Origin: Callaeas wilsoni
Lineage: Eukaryota; Chordata; Aves; Passeriformes; Callaeidae
Length of the DNA stretch: 64,000 nucleotides
Assembly (NCBI GenBank): GCA_013398955.1
Contig: VWPU01012103.1
Location: forward strand, 31,906 to 95,905
Direction: 5' to 3'
The position numbers and the translations under genes are program-made. The notes under the pieces were generated by a model. That model had not been told where the DNA came from. It was given only the letters and a program-made list of their open reading frames with translations, and did not search any database. This document shows positions 1-13,970 of this stretch, piece after piece (the first letter of the stretch is position 1; each line of letters opens with the position of its first letter).

Positions 1-3000
1 GCTGCCATTTTCTGGAAGGAATCAGCGAATATCATGACAGTGGCTGAAGCAGATATAATATATAGGTGCTTTAGCTAAGTGCTATATTCACTTTTTAGAT
101 CACCTTTACTCTTAGAACTAGCAAAATTTTCTTTTCTTTCTTCCATAGCTGTTGGAAGCAGTGAAAAAGAGTGAGGTCCTTGAGTGACACGAGATCAAAT
201 GTGGAAAGTCCTCAGGGACTTTCTTGTGTGAAGTCTTCTGAATCATATGCTGGCACGTACAAGAGGTATCTCACTGCATAAGACGGAGTGAAGTCACCCT
301 TACTGCAAGCATAATTTAACATATTGAATGTACAATCCTGACAGCTGCCATTATGAATAATTGAATAATATAATTACAGATTTCTCAGGTTGCATTACAC
401 AACACAACTTACTGTGCAACCTTCTAGGTAAGACCATAACATAGATTTGGCTGGATTTCTTATATATGATCTTGCACAATCTGACCTCCACATAATTCTT
501 CATGTGTGAAGTAGGGCTTTTTTTTGCTTTTTTTTTTTTTTGCAGTCCTACACACTTGCAAATCTGAAGAGAAAAAACGATGGTTTCAGCTAGAACCTAC
601 TTACTTTGAAACTGGGACGAGACAAATTCACTAATGCATCACGAATCTTCCAGCCTCTCTCAGGATTCCTCCTGGGACACATCCTGGGAGGACTCCTGCA
701 ACCAGCACAGTGATAATAAGAGGATGTTGATGTATCTTACTACAAAGAGTAAAGGAATGTCTTTCCAGAAATATTTGTGTAAGTACAGGAAATAGTAAGG
801 TCACAGTATACTTCATATATGCAAATCAGAAGCATGATTAAAATCTAAAAGTTCATGGTTTTTTTATTCTGGTTACAATCCTGGTAATTCCAAGAATACA
901 GGCAGTTTTTTTAAAGAAATTTTTACAAGAATCTTTAATTGCAAAGGCATTACTTGCAATTTTTTGTGGTTTTTTTTATTTTATTGTTAATGTGTTTTCT
1001 GCTCTATGACTATTAATTTATCAAATTTTAAAAGTGCCTAATCAAAATACAAAATATTCAGTTCAAAACAATTTAGCTCCAAAATTTTCTATATTTTACA
1101 AACTTTCATCAATTTCCTTTCTTGTTTCTGCAATAGCAGATCTTGTGAAAAATATACTTTTTACTGCTGATTCAAAGTTCTCAACTTGCACCTGAAATAG
1201 TAGTCTAGGCAGATGAACAAAGGAGAATTGAATTTAGTTACAAATTCAATCATCAGTGTTCAATCTGTCATATACCTCAGGCACCCTTTTATGGCAGGAT
1301 TTATGCTACATAACTTTGGAAAGTGGGATATTCACAACTATCATCAGTTCTATGTATCTACACTAGTCTTTACAATAGGACTCAACATGTTCTAAAACTG
1401 GCAAAGTGAATTAAACTTTGGTGGATTCTTTCCGCCCTACACTGGCAGTATGCAGAACTCATAACTTGGTTTAGTTGATTGACTTTTAGATTGCTCAAAA
1501 TAAATGAAAAGTTCTCAGCCCTAAAAAAGCCATCTCTGGGACTTTGCAAGGGAGTAGATCTGATTACAGGACCAAGACCTAGAGATTATTGTGACAATAT
1601 CTTTCCGCTATTTTTGTGACAACTATTGTATGAAAGTTATGAAGTGACAGCAATAGAGGTCGTGCTGTCAGAATCTTAAAATGTGCAAGCTGAAGGCCCT
1701 ATTTGTTGTTCTTTTTAGCTGTCATTTTAGGACCAGCTCACTTTACAGTGCATTTCTCTTTTATGAGAAGGTGTCAGCTGCAAAAGTTGGTCTTAGATAG
1801 ATAGCAGTGCTGGTACTTCAGAGAACATTGGATACATGCGTACATGTGAACACACATATATAGTTATATGTGTATGTTTATATAAAAATGAATATACAGA
1901 TGGCATAAATTAGATACAGAATCATATAAAGACTTACATTTTCACCTATATTTCAATAAATAATTTTCCACAGTAAGCTTATGAAATTATGATGCAGTCA
2001 ATTGTTTGAATTAAACCCTTGATTTCCACAAAGGCAGAGGACAAGAAACACATCATGACTAGATACTGAATGAGTTATGGATGTTGTTCCCTCACAATTA
2101 AATTTATGGTGAATATCTTTCTCAAATCTATTGACTTCCACATCTAAAAATAATGAAATATGTTACAAAATCATTTTCCCATTTTTAAATTTATTATATC
2201 TGCACAACTCCAAGATAAAGAAGATTTTATCATATATTAGAAGCCTGAATTCAAACTGAAATACATTTTTAAAACCACACCAATGATAACTATCATGATT
2301 GTCTTTGGTTTTGGGGAGGGAAATGAGCTTACTGTTTTTCACCAATTCTCACACAATTTTGCAGTAAATTAATTTTTATCTAAGTTCAAATACTTTAGAA
2401 CAGTTTTATAAAAAACAAGTTCAGGTTTTTGTTTTATTTAACATTCTTACTATTTTTGATATTTCATTCTTCTAGGTTTCACCTGAATATTGGGATGACT
2501 GAAAAACTGACCCTGTGAAAGTTGATCGGTGCTTTCTGGTTGGTTCTGCATTAATAGGATGTTCTGCTTCCTAAGAAAATATTTATAAAGACGCAGTGAT
2601 TTGCATGCATTGATGTATCATATTTTTTTAAGAGGCATGGCTAATGTGTATAATTTTTGTATTTAATGGCACAAAATTTTGAAAAGGACAAATTATATCC
2701 CGCATTATCTCTTGATGACAGAGTATCAACAGTCTATTTCAAGTGACGAGCAATTTGTAGCAGAAGCTTTGCCACTTTTAAATGTCAGTTAAAAATAAAA
2801 TCAATCTCTTTCAGATTACAGATTTCAGAAAGGCATGAAGGATTGGTGCTAAAAAACACTGAAAAAATAACTATTCATTGAAGCTATGCAAAAAGTGAAT
2901 TTGAAAATGTTCAGGTACAGTGAGTTCTATTAAAATCTCAATAAATGTTACTTTGAAATGTCACTGCAGCACATCCCTTTTGAGGCACTGGACAATAGCA

Positions 3001-4534
3001 GACCCTGCTGATCCATGGAGTATTCAATATTGAATTTTTAATGATGCTTACTGTCTTACTCTGTTCTGATTATCCACTCAGCATCTGTAATATTGGTAGA
3101 GACCTTGATATATCAGCACATTCTTGTTTTTCTACTCAACACTTCTTACATTAGAAATTTTCTGGCACAGAATAATTCATCTAACATTAAATCAACTATT
3201 TTCACTTATCAACCAGATCAATAGGCAAACCTTTCCAACAGCAAATATATGTTTCATAAATCTTAATGTTGGTCTATTTCTCTCAGACTGAATATTACTT
3301 TGGAAATAGTGGTTTTTTTCACAATAAAAACATAAGGACTCTATGCTTGGGACTTAGATATCTTTCAGAGTTTAAGATGGCTGCAGATACTGGCATTTAG
3401 GCAGCTGAATTGCTCCCTTGATTTTCTTAGAAAAACTTAATACCCAGCAGTAAACTATAGTGCACAATAATCTTAACAAATTAGTTCTGAATCTTTTTAT
3501 ACTTGGTAGAGTATCTTTATTTATTTACCTATGTATATAACGAATTTAAGTAGGTATGTGATCCATACGATTTCTAAAACAGCATAAAACTGAGATAGAA
3601 ATATCCGTTTTTGTAATAGAGGCACATGTGCACTTAAGGGGTGAATAATGAGTTAGAATACAAATTTTCATCACATCCTCCACAGTTTCATTTACCTTTG
3701 TGGTATGTACAAGTGTCTTGTTGACATGCAGAAAGCACACATCAGGGGATACAAAGTTCAAAGATCATTGCAAACCAAATATCCCTCTCCCCACTGCTTT
3801 AAATATTTCTTTAAAAGAAACAATGTCTAATGAATAAGGAGGCGCAAACAAAGCCTAAAGAATATTTTTTTAAAGTCTCCAGACAGCCAGAAGGCATGGT
3901 CTTAATCCTAAATGATCACACCTAATAACAATGTGAATCTGAGGACCTTAAACACTGGATTTTCTTCATCCTGTGTTGTTACAGCTCCAGAGCTTTGTCC
4001 TATTTCATTGCCATAAAGAAGTCCTTTAGAAATCATGAACACAGTAATTTGAGTGGTTGGCCTGATCTGAATATCATTCTCTCCATTTTGCAGACCTGCT
4101 GCATAGGTAACATCATTCAGCAAATCTGTGTTAGAGTTCTCTCTAGTCCAGTCACAGACCTATCCTGTAAAGGATCTAATTCAGGCCCTTGCCATTTCGT
4201 ATCGTTGTTATCTTGATTGGATTTCCCTAGCACATACATATTCTCCCATTCCAAATCAAAGTCTGAATATTTTAGCATCTTTTTAAAACCATTATCCATT
4301 CCGAAGATTCCACCAGTAACTCATCTATATTCATCACATAAACTGGAAGTTTCTAAATTTTCAGTTTTGCCTCCTTCCTTCCTTCCGACTCCTACCATAC
4401 CACTGATAACTTCTCAGTGATTCTAGTCTTATATCCCTATCCCACAATTATTATACTTTCCCACAATCATTGTACTTTTTTCTGAGAAGTTCTTAAGGAG
4501 TTCTGGCCACAAGTCTTTTGTTTCAGACCAGAAT
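1..4534. other. AT-rich non-coding DNA, no gene seen
   Basis: No open frame here has a recognisable domain or supporting splice signals; the longest are about 60-76 codons, expected by chance. Visible simple sequence consists of T tracts around 519-541 and 965-985, and a short TA/TG-rich alternating stretch near 1838-1880. A small inverted repeat (TCCTCC...GGAGGA) lies near 668-693. Nothing else stands out. Confidence 0.7.
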
Positions 4535-4600
4535 ATGACTGGCTTTCTGGGCTCTGAGTGCATATTACTGGCTCGTGTCCAGCCTCACAAGAGGAAAATA
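4535..4600 (-). mobile_element. CR1 LINE fragment, ORF2 region, reverse orientation
   Basis: Read on the minus strand this short piece matches the part of CR1 ORF2 that encodes the segment before the conserved 'L-G-C-I-K' block; the + strand word GGCTTTCTGGG and the following GCTCGTGTCCAGCCT are typical of reversed CR1. It is only about 65 bases long and diverged. It sits directly 5' of a forward CR1 copy (4621-5150), and its consensus position abuts that of the forward copy. It may therefore be either an inverted 5' end of the same insertion or a separate small fragment. The family call comes from memory of CR1 consensus sequences, not from an alignment. Confidence 0.55.
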
Positions 4601-4620
4601 TGAGGAAATAAGCCCCCTTA

Positions 4621-5150
4621 TAGCAATGAAGGACAACAACATTTTAGATTGCATTAGTAAAAGCATTGCCAGGAGTTCAACAAGGTGATCTTTCCCATCT
4701 ACTCATCCCTCGTGAGACACACTAGAAGAACAGGGTCCTGTTCTTGGCTTCTGAGTATAGGAGAGAGAGAATGCAGTGGAAAGAATCCAGCAAAGGGCCA
4801 CAAAGGGGATACAGGGATTAGAGCATCTTTGTGGAGGAAAGGCAATGAAAGTGGGAATGATTCAGCATGGGAAAAATGTCTCAGGAGGATCTGTTCAATA
4901 CCTATAAAGATCTGATAAAAGCAAATGATTGTGCCCACTGGCAGGACAACTGGTGATGCATACAAATTAAAGACCAGGAAATTCTATCTGTACATAAGAA
5001 AAATCTTTTCTACTATGAGTGTAATCAAACACGGAAAAGAGGTTTTCTAAACAGAACATGCAGGTAACCAGTGTAGGTGACCCTGCTTGAACAGGAGGCC
5101 TAGACTAGATGACCTTAAGAAGTACCTTTCTCACTTAACCATTCTGAGAA
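4621..5150 (+). mobile_element. Old 5'-truncated CR1 LINE, 3' end of ORF2 plus 3' UTR
   Basis: CR1 is a non-LTR retrotransposon that spreads by target-primed reverse transcription and is usually truncated at its 5' end. This copy starts in the ORF2 C-terminal region. A frame beginning at 4685 reads FPIYSSLVRHTRR, against the usual CR1 pattern F/L-P-L-Y-S-A-L-V-R-P-H. It continues through the 3' UTR, where GACCCTGCTTGAACAGGAGG and CTAGATGACCTT are recognisable, and ends near 5150 at a decayed ATTCTGAGAA tail. Many substitutions and an apparent deletion around 5020-5080 mark it as an old copy. The reading frame is broken and no function remains. Confidence 0.85.
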
Positions 5151-8133
5151 GTGGGAAAGGCTTTATAACTTTCTGAAAAAAAATTCTGCTATAACTCAAA
5201 CAGGCCATTATCCAGGACTGGTTTTTAATCTGAAAGTCGTGGATTGCCATGTTTTGATCTTTATAAGTGTATTATGGCCATTCCATCATTCCCTTTAAAC
5301 TAATGTCAAATATTATAGGATTTCTGAAAATGATTTCCAAACTTGAATTTTAAGAGATTTATAACAAATGATAAAATTATAAACAAGTTTGGATGTTAGT
5401 TAAAAGACCAAATACAAAGATAATTCTTATTACTGAATCAAAACCAACTTTGATATAGTAAAATCCTGCTATGAAAATTTATTTTTTAACCCTCTCAATG
5501 TCAAAATTCAATTTTTTTTCAGCAGCTAGACTCTTAAAGTGAGCTTTCCTGAGTTGTCTTTCTGTCTTTGATATAAAATATAGAATTATTTTCTGGAGTG
5601 AAGGAAAGAAAAGTAAGGAGCATATTAAAAGTTTTTTTCATGGTGCATTAATTTTATAGAACTGGAAAGATTGAAAGGTTTGTAGAACCCCTAAGTTGTA
5701 TAGTTAGGGAATTTAATTTTGTTAATAAGATTTGTAGCATTCAGCCTATTTCTGTATTGCTCAAAGTATTTGTCCTCATTTTTCTGTCCTAGAAAAGATG
5801 CTCAACTAGAAATAGAAAACAAAATCCTGGTTCTTCTGAGATGAGAAACAAAGCAGCCTAAAGGGGTAGGATTTCACCTCGAAGTTATTGCTTTCAGTTT
5901 GATTATCTCTTCAGACAGTCCATGAGTTATACCTAGTACTGGAAAGCGTTTGGGTCGCTTTGACTCTGGGCATGTATCCACTGAAATTCAGGAAGTTATA
6001 AGGAATATGCTTGCTATATCCTTTGAGATAGAAGGAAGAATATTTCTATGGAGATTTTAGCAGGCCTATATCTACAATTTCTGTAACACTTTAAAATAAG
6101 GAAAAGTTTCTTTCTGAGGTCAGTAAGCGGTTAGGTCACCTAAGCTGGAAGTATACTTTACCGAAGATATAAAATTGGTAGTGGTGATGGTGGCGAGTTA
6201 GTTGATTTTGTTTTCCTTAAACCCCACAAATTTGCATAAAAGTATTCCTGTCATAACATGTTAGGTTTGAAATGTGACACGCTTGCATGTGTACACACAG
6301 ACGTATATACACACATCGGGTTATTTGGCTCTCATTTAGTGTATGGAGAATTCAAATTGAAATTCGGTTTACATTCTTTGTTAGTCTTTACTGTTTCTAC
6401 ATGGTGCTGTGTGCTTGCTCAAAAAACTCACTGAAAAAGGCTTAGTTTCCTAATTTTCACACTTAATATAGAAATCCCTTCTTAAAGATCTCTAAGAAAT
6501 TGTGTAGTAAGGATAGGCAGAGCAGTTCTTATCACAGTTCACCTTTTGGGAATTTTTATTAAAGGCATTTTCTGATGAGTATGTTTTATATCTTAACTAA
6601 ATAGACTAGGTATTAGTTTTCCCAGCTCTCCTAAGAGCATTAATTATAGTAACTTTTGAGTTATGTATTCTGAAATGAATATATTGGTTTTGCCTTCATA
6701 ATAATGACAAGATGAAAATTTTTCTTTCATTATCCAGAAATACAACTTACATGGACCATTTTCAAAGACAATGTAGAGATTTCCTTTTACAATTTCTGAA
6801 ATTTTTTTTAAGCTGATAAATCTTAGGAACAGGGAAATTTAATATGTGATCGAAAAAAAAATTATACTTTCTCATTTTGGACAGCTTTAAAGATAGCACC
6901 CAAAGAACAGTGTTTCTATCCAAACACTTAAGATTATAAAAAGACAAAGGGTCTTGTTTTATGTTCTAAGACATACAAAGAGTAGAAATTATAGCATGAT
7001 GTATAAAAATGCTTGATTGTTTTTCTATTCCTATTGTTGTTTCTCTGTCTTATTACATTTGTATGTGTGGTAGGTTCACAGCAAGGGTAGGGATTGTTAA
7101 TACTCAGAGAAAACGTTTGAGAGCATGAAACTTATTTCTATCCCTGTTTGCAAAGTCAGCACAGCTCTATTACAGTTTGTTCCAACTGTAAACTGAAAGC
7201 AATTAGAAGGACCCTTAGAAACAACATAAAAACTTGAGACGATGAACACTCTACCATGCTTTTAAGAAAACTGCTCTGAAGATTTATTACGCTTATAACC
7301 TTTATTGTGAGCAGTTGTCACTTTATTTGCAGTTTAAATCTGTTTGTTTTCTCTTCCAGGATTAGGATTTGTCTCTGCCTCCTACACATCCACTTTTATG
7401 AAATACCTTCTCAGTATTTCCCTGCTGATCACAAGGTTACTTTAAAGCTTTGTCTTTCATAAAAGCACTATAAATTAAAGTGAAAATGATACAAAAAATA
7501 ATCACAAAACATCACAAAAAATAATTTTTAATTTCAGAAACATTTTCCTAAACTTACATGCTGAGAAAAGATAATAAAATATTTAAATTAATAAAGCATT
7601 TTTAAAACCCTTAATAGTGATTAACTGAGTATCCATTATGCATAGTACACATTGATTTTGCGCTGTCACATTTATTTAAAGAAAATGCCCACACAATTTT
7701 AGCGTGTAATACTTATATCTTCTGCAAGTCACCTCCCCCTCAAACTATTAAAAAATGTAATATGAAGTGCTTTACTTCTCCTTTCCCAAGGAATCATAAA
7801 GTCACACAATTAGAATGTAATTGGCCTAAGGTGAAGATCTTGAAAGCAGATCTAAATTATGTCATCAAGACTCCAGAGGCAGAGAACACTTAGCAAAACA
7901 ATTGCTGGAAGATATTTTAGGCTTTAATAAGAGGGACAAGGTTTACAGGAGCTATAGCATATTATATCCCGAAGCAGGAGGTGCTATTATCCATGTCAAA
8001 TATGAAAATTACTGTCTGAGAAGAGGCAGAAAGGTGTTTACATAGCACAAAAGGTAGGTACATCTAAAAATAGCAGATACATTTCATGTGTCATCACAGT
8101 TGCTTTTCAAAGTATGCATGAAGCATGGATATA

Positions 8134-8155
8134 ACATTACACAAACATTACACAA
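8134..8155. repeat. Perfect 11-bp tandem duplication
   Basis: The 11-base unit ACATTACACAA occurs twice head to tail with no mismatch. This is probably a recent slippage or short-duplication event in non-coding DNA; nothing around it suggests a function. Confidence 0.9.
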
Positions 8156-10279
8156 AAGGGGCAGATCAGAATACTTTGTAAAGGAACATAATTTCTTAAC
8201 TGCATTTTATTTTGGAGTTTTGTTTGCAAGCAAAACAATGTTGACCTCAAAGTTAGCAGGTCACAGCTAATACAGTTGAACAATTTTTTTACCATATTTG
8301 AAGTGAATAGGGTAAAGGTTCTAGAGGCATTCACAAGAGTTCAAAAAGTTTTAAATGCTTTTTTGGCACTTTTTAAAGAAAAAGATCAAGAAGCCATATT
8401 TAATTTACTCTGTGCCTTTAGCTGAGAACTAGGGTAAAGGGGAAAAGTGTAGATGTTTCTTCTCTATTTTTAAAGCATAAAAAGATTTAAAGTGGAATGA
8501 CTCATTGGCTCTAAAATATATTATGTAGAGCATTCAATGATCACATTTAGAGCCTAAACTGTTGATAGTATCATGTACCCACTTTATCATCAAAAAATTA
8601 CTCCTATTTATAGGCAGCTTGTTTTAAAACCTTGGATGTGTGAACAGACTTGAAAGCATGAACGTAAAGAAGGGCTTCTCTAGTTGGTTTGTATAAAAGA
8701 CCATCATGTAAACTAGGGGGAGGCGGAGAAAGCAAGCGTGAGAAATCTAGTCTTAGTTTTTTCTAGGATTATGCTTTAATTGGGATAGAAATGAAAAGTA
8801 TTTTTAATTTTGCACTGGGAATCTCAAAACAAAATACATTCACTTGCTCCAAGTTAACTCTTCCGTATTCATTCTCATTTATTTATCTTTACTGTAGTTG
8901 TGTTGAAAAAGGCTTGCCAAGGAAAAGGAGACTTTGCGGGCTAAGCAGATGAGCCATTTTGACATTTAAGCTATTAAAATGATAAAGAATATTTCTATGC
9001 ATTATCAAAATCTGTTGACTCTGTAAGTAGCTGAAAACTTGGAGAGAATGTATTTTGTACTGTGATTTCTGGTATATTGAATTGCACTTACTTTGAAAAA
9101 TCACAGGACACAAGGGTTGAAACTCCCTATTTTAAAACTTCTGGGAATGGAAATGAGGGAGATTGAAAGGTTTTTCCCCTCCAATTTTTTATTAACTTCT
9201 CAGGGGTAATTGTGTAGAACAGCTTTTTTTTTTCCCCAATAGTACTGCAAGCACTACAACTTTCTGACAGCAAGCCCAGACTTAAGACCAGAGTATACTT
9301 TCCTCATCATTTCTACTGCTTCTTTTATACTTTTCCCTTTCATATATAACAAAATACACACCTCTACTTTCAGTGTTGCTTAGCATTTCATTTCTTTCTG
9401 TTTCCCATTTTAAATCCCTTTTCTCCTATTTCCTTAGTTACCTGAACAGTGGAGAGTGAATTTATGCATATTAAAGTTCCTTTCTTACCTTAGGTTCCTC
9501 GCCTTAGTCTCATTTTCTGTATTGAATGTTAAGGAAACAGAACTTAACAAAAACCTTGTTTCAGTTAATTTTTATCAGGCTAAAGAATATATAATGAAAA
9601 ACAGGTAAACAATAAAGTGATACAGACAAAAGATTCCCTTCTTATTTCCAGGAAAGGAGGAAGTGTGTTGTTTGAACTGCAGAAACCTCTACAGTTAATG
9701 AACATGCCTCACAAATTGTCAGAAATTTGTAAGTAGCAGCAACATACTTTTTCAGTGTGATATAACTAGAATGTACCTACTTTTTTTTTAACTAAAAAGC
9801 TTGATGAATAGGTACTATCTAATAAACACTGTATTCTTGAAGGAGAGGAAGAAGACAGATTTATTTTGTTATTGTCTAGTACACTAAATTCTCTTATTTG
9901 GTGCTAGTGTTATTCCACAAGCTTTCAGTATCAACCTCATTCCATGAGCTTTTCTTCAGCCAAAGTCTCTTTTTTTAGGCATGAACCTGCGCATTACAAA
10001 AAGATGCAGAAAATTGAAGTCAGAAATTGAAATTCAAAAAAATTTTTAAAATATGTAAAGACTAATATCACATGACAGATGAAGTAGTAACCCTAAACGA
10101 TGCCATTGTCAAAAGACAATGCAGCTTTGGAATTTAGAAACCTTATTTGAGATAAAGGGTAAAGCTGTGACTTGAGAAAAGCTTTATTTTATTCCTGAAA
10201 TCACAGTGTTTTGTCCTCATAATCAGCAATGCCTATTAAAAAAAAAATCAGCTAAAGACAACAAAAACCATACAAGATC

Positions 10280-10304
10280 AATGTAGCAGTGTAGCAATGT
10301 AGCA
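10280..10304. repeat. Short imperfect tandem repeat (AATGTAGC-like)
   Basis: Three close copies of a unit resembling (A/G)TGTAGCA, about 8-9 bases apart, form a minisatellite-like cluster of 25 bases. It is local slippage-type sequence with no other signal nearby. Confidence 0.75.
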
Positions 10305-13300
10305 TTTGGACAAAAAGCAAGAGCAGCTGTATTGTTCAGTCTTCTCACTCGCAAACCATAATAGATGTTAGGAGAGGAGTCATAGATTCACTTTGCGCAA
10401 AAATATCTTCTCAAAATTCATTAAGGTCTGTAAAGCCTTGGAAGGAAATGTAATGTATATCAGCAGATAAAAGAAATTGGTTACCACCCTTTGGCCCTAA
10501 GGGTGAGGGTCAGAACCTGGCATGTGTCCTCATAGGTTAGTCCCATCTCAAAGAACTCTGAGGTCTCTTCCAGGTTTCTCATCTGAATATCCTACACACT
10601 GTGATAAGTGGAGGCATGGGTCAACACAAGTTTTCAAAAGTATTTTTAATTACGTGGGCTCACTACGTGGTAGACATTTGTGATCATTAAATAAATTCTT
10701 TAGAGGTATATTAGTTGGGTAGTTACCAAATAAATGAGTTTACAGACAAGAAATTTTGGTTAGAGTTAGCTGCAATTTCTCTGAAAACAACAGGGGTTCA
10801 TTTAAGCACATGATTAGCATCTTCTGTTGCAGTGAGCATGTGCATATCACCTTACAAAGACTCTATACTAGTTGTGTAGTAACAGATCAAATCATTATCT
10901 AAAACACAGTTTTAAAGTATGTGGCCAATTTGTACAACACAAAATGAGACTATTTTTCTTTCACAAGTTCATCCTTGCAAAACAGTTGTTTGTTTTGTTA
11001 GGGTATAGCTCCATGGGAAGAAAGCTGAAAAAAGAATACTACAAATGCTTTTTGTAACTTAATCTCTCAGGATTAGGTGTTCATAGAACAGGATTTGGAG
11101 ATTTGCTCTTGGCTAAGCTCACTACATTCTCATCTAAATCAATTCTGTTGCCATCATTAATTTCAAGAGAAACCAAGAGAGACTAATCGCAAGGAATTTC
11201 AAAACTCCAAATCCTGAAGTTGGTATTTGATTTTTATTTAAGTTCCTGCTCGCCTGACTTTTGCTACCTTGATAAATATCCTGGCAAACTACTACTTTTG
11301 GAGGCAGGAAGAGTTATTCATTTGGCTTTTGCTGTAGACCTTAAATTTAACACCTGATGGCATGTTGAAGGCAGTTTAATCAACATCTGGACTATCTCAG
11401 GGTATAAAAGAATTAGTTTCATTGGAAATCTTTATTTAATTTTTTTTTAAACTCTCTGCAGAGTATGACTATTGAAGCAATGGATCATGAAACAGGTATC
11501 TTAACCAAATCAAATTTTATTTGCAAAAATTCAGCAAAATACCATGCTACATCCTCCTATACCCCTTAAAAAAACCTGCTTTGATGCTTAGGTGTAAACC
11601 TCAAACCATTTGCTAAAAAAAGCCCTATCCTACTACTACACAAAATAAATGAATCTTTCTTTAGCCCTCAGCTCTTGTGGGAGTTTTCTTTGGTTTGAAA
11701 CCTCAGGTTGTAAGTCTCCTTCACATGCCAAAGTGCAGTGTGATCTCTGTGCTGCAACCTGCTTCTCTAATCATTTCAGCAATAGCCTCTAGACATTTTT
11801 AGGACACAGAGTCTTCTCTTTCACTGGCCGCATATGACAGCCAGTGCAAGCTTTCCATGAGGGAAAAAAGCATTTCTTCTAAACTCATGTAGTAATTTCC
11901 TCTAACATTTCAAGAACTCCTTTGATCCTGTGACATACAATTATTTGCCTTTCCCACACAGTGGTTTCTTACCTGCTGGAGCTCATCCAATGTGCCGTGA
12001 CTTTCCCAGATGTAAGTGTAAATCTTCCACACTGTTAACGTTCATTCCTGCAGCAACACCTTTCTACCTCAGTATTCCTTTGAATGCCAATTAAGATGTC
12101 ACCATTCTGATTTCAGATGTTAAACTAGAAACAAATTATCAGACTCTCTCTTTTCAGTCAGATCAATGTAAATCTATGTTATTTCATATAACATCATTTT
12201 ATCAGTAATCCAAATCAATATCAACTATGATTTGACAGATTTGTCCAATTTCACAAACAATACAATTCACTGATGCTAATTTTGAAAATGTTGAGCCTTT
12301 TAATGCTGAAACAGGACAAACTACTTAAAATGTTAATAGTTCAATAAATACATTTTTAAAAAGTAAAATATTTTAAATAAGACAAAGCTTCTGCTTTATA
12401 CTGGCATTTTAACAAAGATTTTTAACTCCACCATGATATCATAATATGTGCAGAGACTTAAGAGTGAGTATATGTAAGCTCTCAGTAAACCTATGGAGAA
12501 ATTTCTCTTACTCAACTAAGAAAGGTCTGCAGAGGAAGCTTAGGGTAACTTAAGTCTGCAGCATGCATGTTCCACCCTTGTGTCTCACAGTATACTTTGT
12601 AAAATACAAGTAATGCAATTTTTATATCTTTGGAACAAGAAGATCTGTTACTGGGCCCAAATTTTTAAGTGTTATAAAGGACTTGATTTTCAACCATATC
12701 TCTGAATTTATTTTTCAAGATAAATGAGGAGGAGAAAAAAAAAGCCTGAAAGGTAATTCAGAGGATTCAAGAGAAAACAACAAATATCGGGCATCTTTTC
12801 ACCGCACATAACAGATCTGGAGGAAAGAATAAGTAGTTGCTTAAGAAAATATTCTTTCCTTCATCAGTCAGCAAGACTTACTCCACATTTAGCAGACTTT
12901 TCAGGTGTTTCATGTCTAGAGAGAACAACTTTCAAATCAATTGAATATCCAGGTATAATCTCTGAAGCCTTAAATTCATCTGACCTGCTTGAACTGAAGC
13001 AGTGTCTGAGGTTTAGTATGTGTTTTAAAATCTCACAAATTCTGACATGCTTTTTTTCTGCCATTTAAATGCTGTGTGAATATTGATGTTTTGCTTTAAT
13101 TTTCTATATTTCAGTTCCCCACAACTCCACACACACTTCATGATAAACACAAGAATCCCTGAATGGAAGTATTCAATATCATTATAATGACCCTTCTTTT
13201 GAGTTTGACTGGATTTTAACAAGCAGAATTGTTAATACTAAAGTCCTAGTTGGATCCGGGTGGAGATGATGTAAACAGGGAGAATAAAAAACATTTTTTC

Positions 13301-13909
13301 CAAATTTTTTTAAAATTTTAAATCTTGTCCTTAATTCATCAGTGAAAAAAAGAAATTACAACCTGTGTAACTACAAAAAAATTAGGATTTTTCCTTTCAG
13401 AAACTGGAATATGATTGTTTCAGGTAAAAAATTTGAAAAAATTCATTAACTCTTCCAAATCTATTTTCCCTTGAAGTTCTACCTCTGTACTTCTTTCTGC
13501 AAGACAGGTGTTTAACATTTGTATCATACATTTGGTCAAATAACATGTTTACATTATTCTTGATTTTTAAGCATATCTGAGCCTGTGTGTCCCAGCACTG
13601 TTGGATAAAATACAGTTAGAAGTTGGGAGGAGGGTGGCATTGAGAGCAGGGGGACACAGATGAGGTGGAATGGGACGGGGATAACTGCTGTCATATAAAC
13701 TTATAACTATGCAAAGAGTTGTTTGGCCTTACAAATATCTTTTATCTTATAAACAGTGGGTCTATGGAAGGAAAGTGAAAGTCTTGTTAGGGCTCACTGC
13801 TACAAGAGAATAGATCCTAAATAAAACTGCCCTGTACCTGTGAACATTTAAATCACTTAAACCTATGTGGAGTTTTCTTTGTGTCGACATTATTATTCCT
13901 CTGCTGAAC

Positions 13910-13970
13910 TTAAGCACATGCTTAAAGGATTTGTTTGGCTGGGGCCTGTGAGCAGAAGCTGACCTTTTCT
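13910..13970. repeat. Relic of an ancient palindromic amniote repeat
   Basis: The near-palindrome TTAAGCACATGCTTAA at 13910-13925 has 7-bp arms around a 2-bp centre, and is followed about 18 bases later by GGCTGGGGCCTG. I recall this combination (ACTTAAGCACATGCTTAA followed by a GGGGCC word) as a recurrent old interspersed element in bird and reptile intergenic DNA. I cannot name the Repbase family with confidence. The copy is short and degraded. Confidence 0.4.

Larger units (their letters stand above)
5151..13909. other. AT-rich non-coding DNA, no gene seen
   Basis: No supported gene. Open frames stay at or below about 75 codons and lack recognisable motifs. Small simple repeats at 8134-8155 and 10280-10304 are listed separately. 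A G-rich stretch at 13625-13680 has several GGG runs with irregular spacing. A pair of splice-like signals around 11962-12060 is discussed in the findings but is too weak to call an exon. Confidence 0.7.

Noticed and set aside
13625..13680. Possible G-quadruplex from repeated GGG runs
   Set aside because: Loops between G runs are long and irregular, outside the usual G4 pattern.
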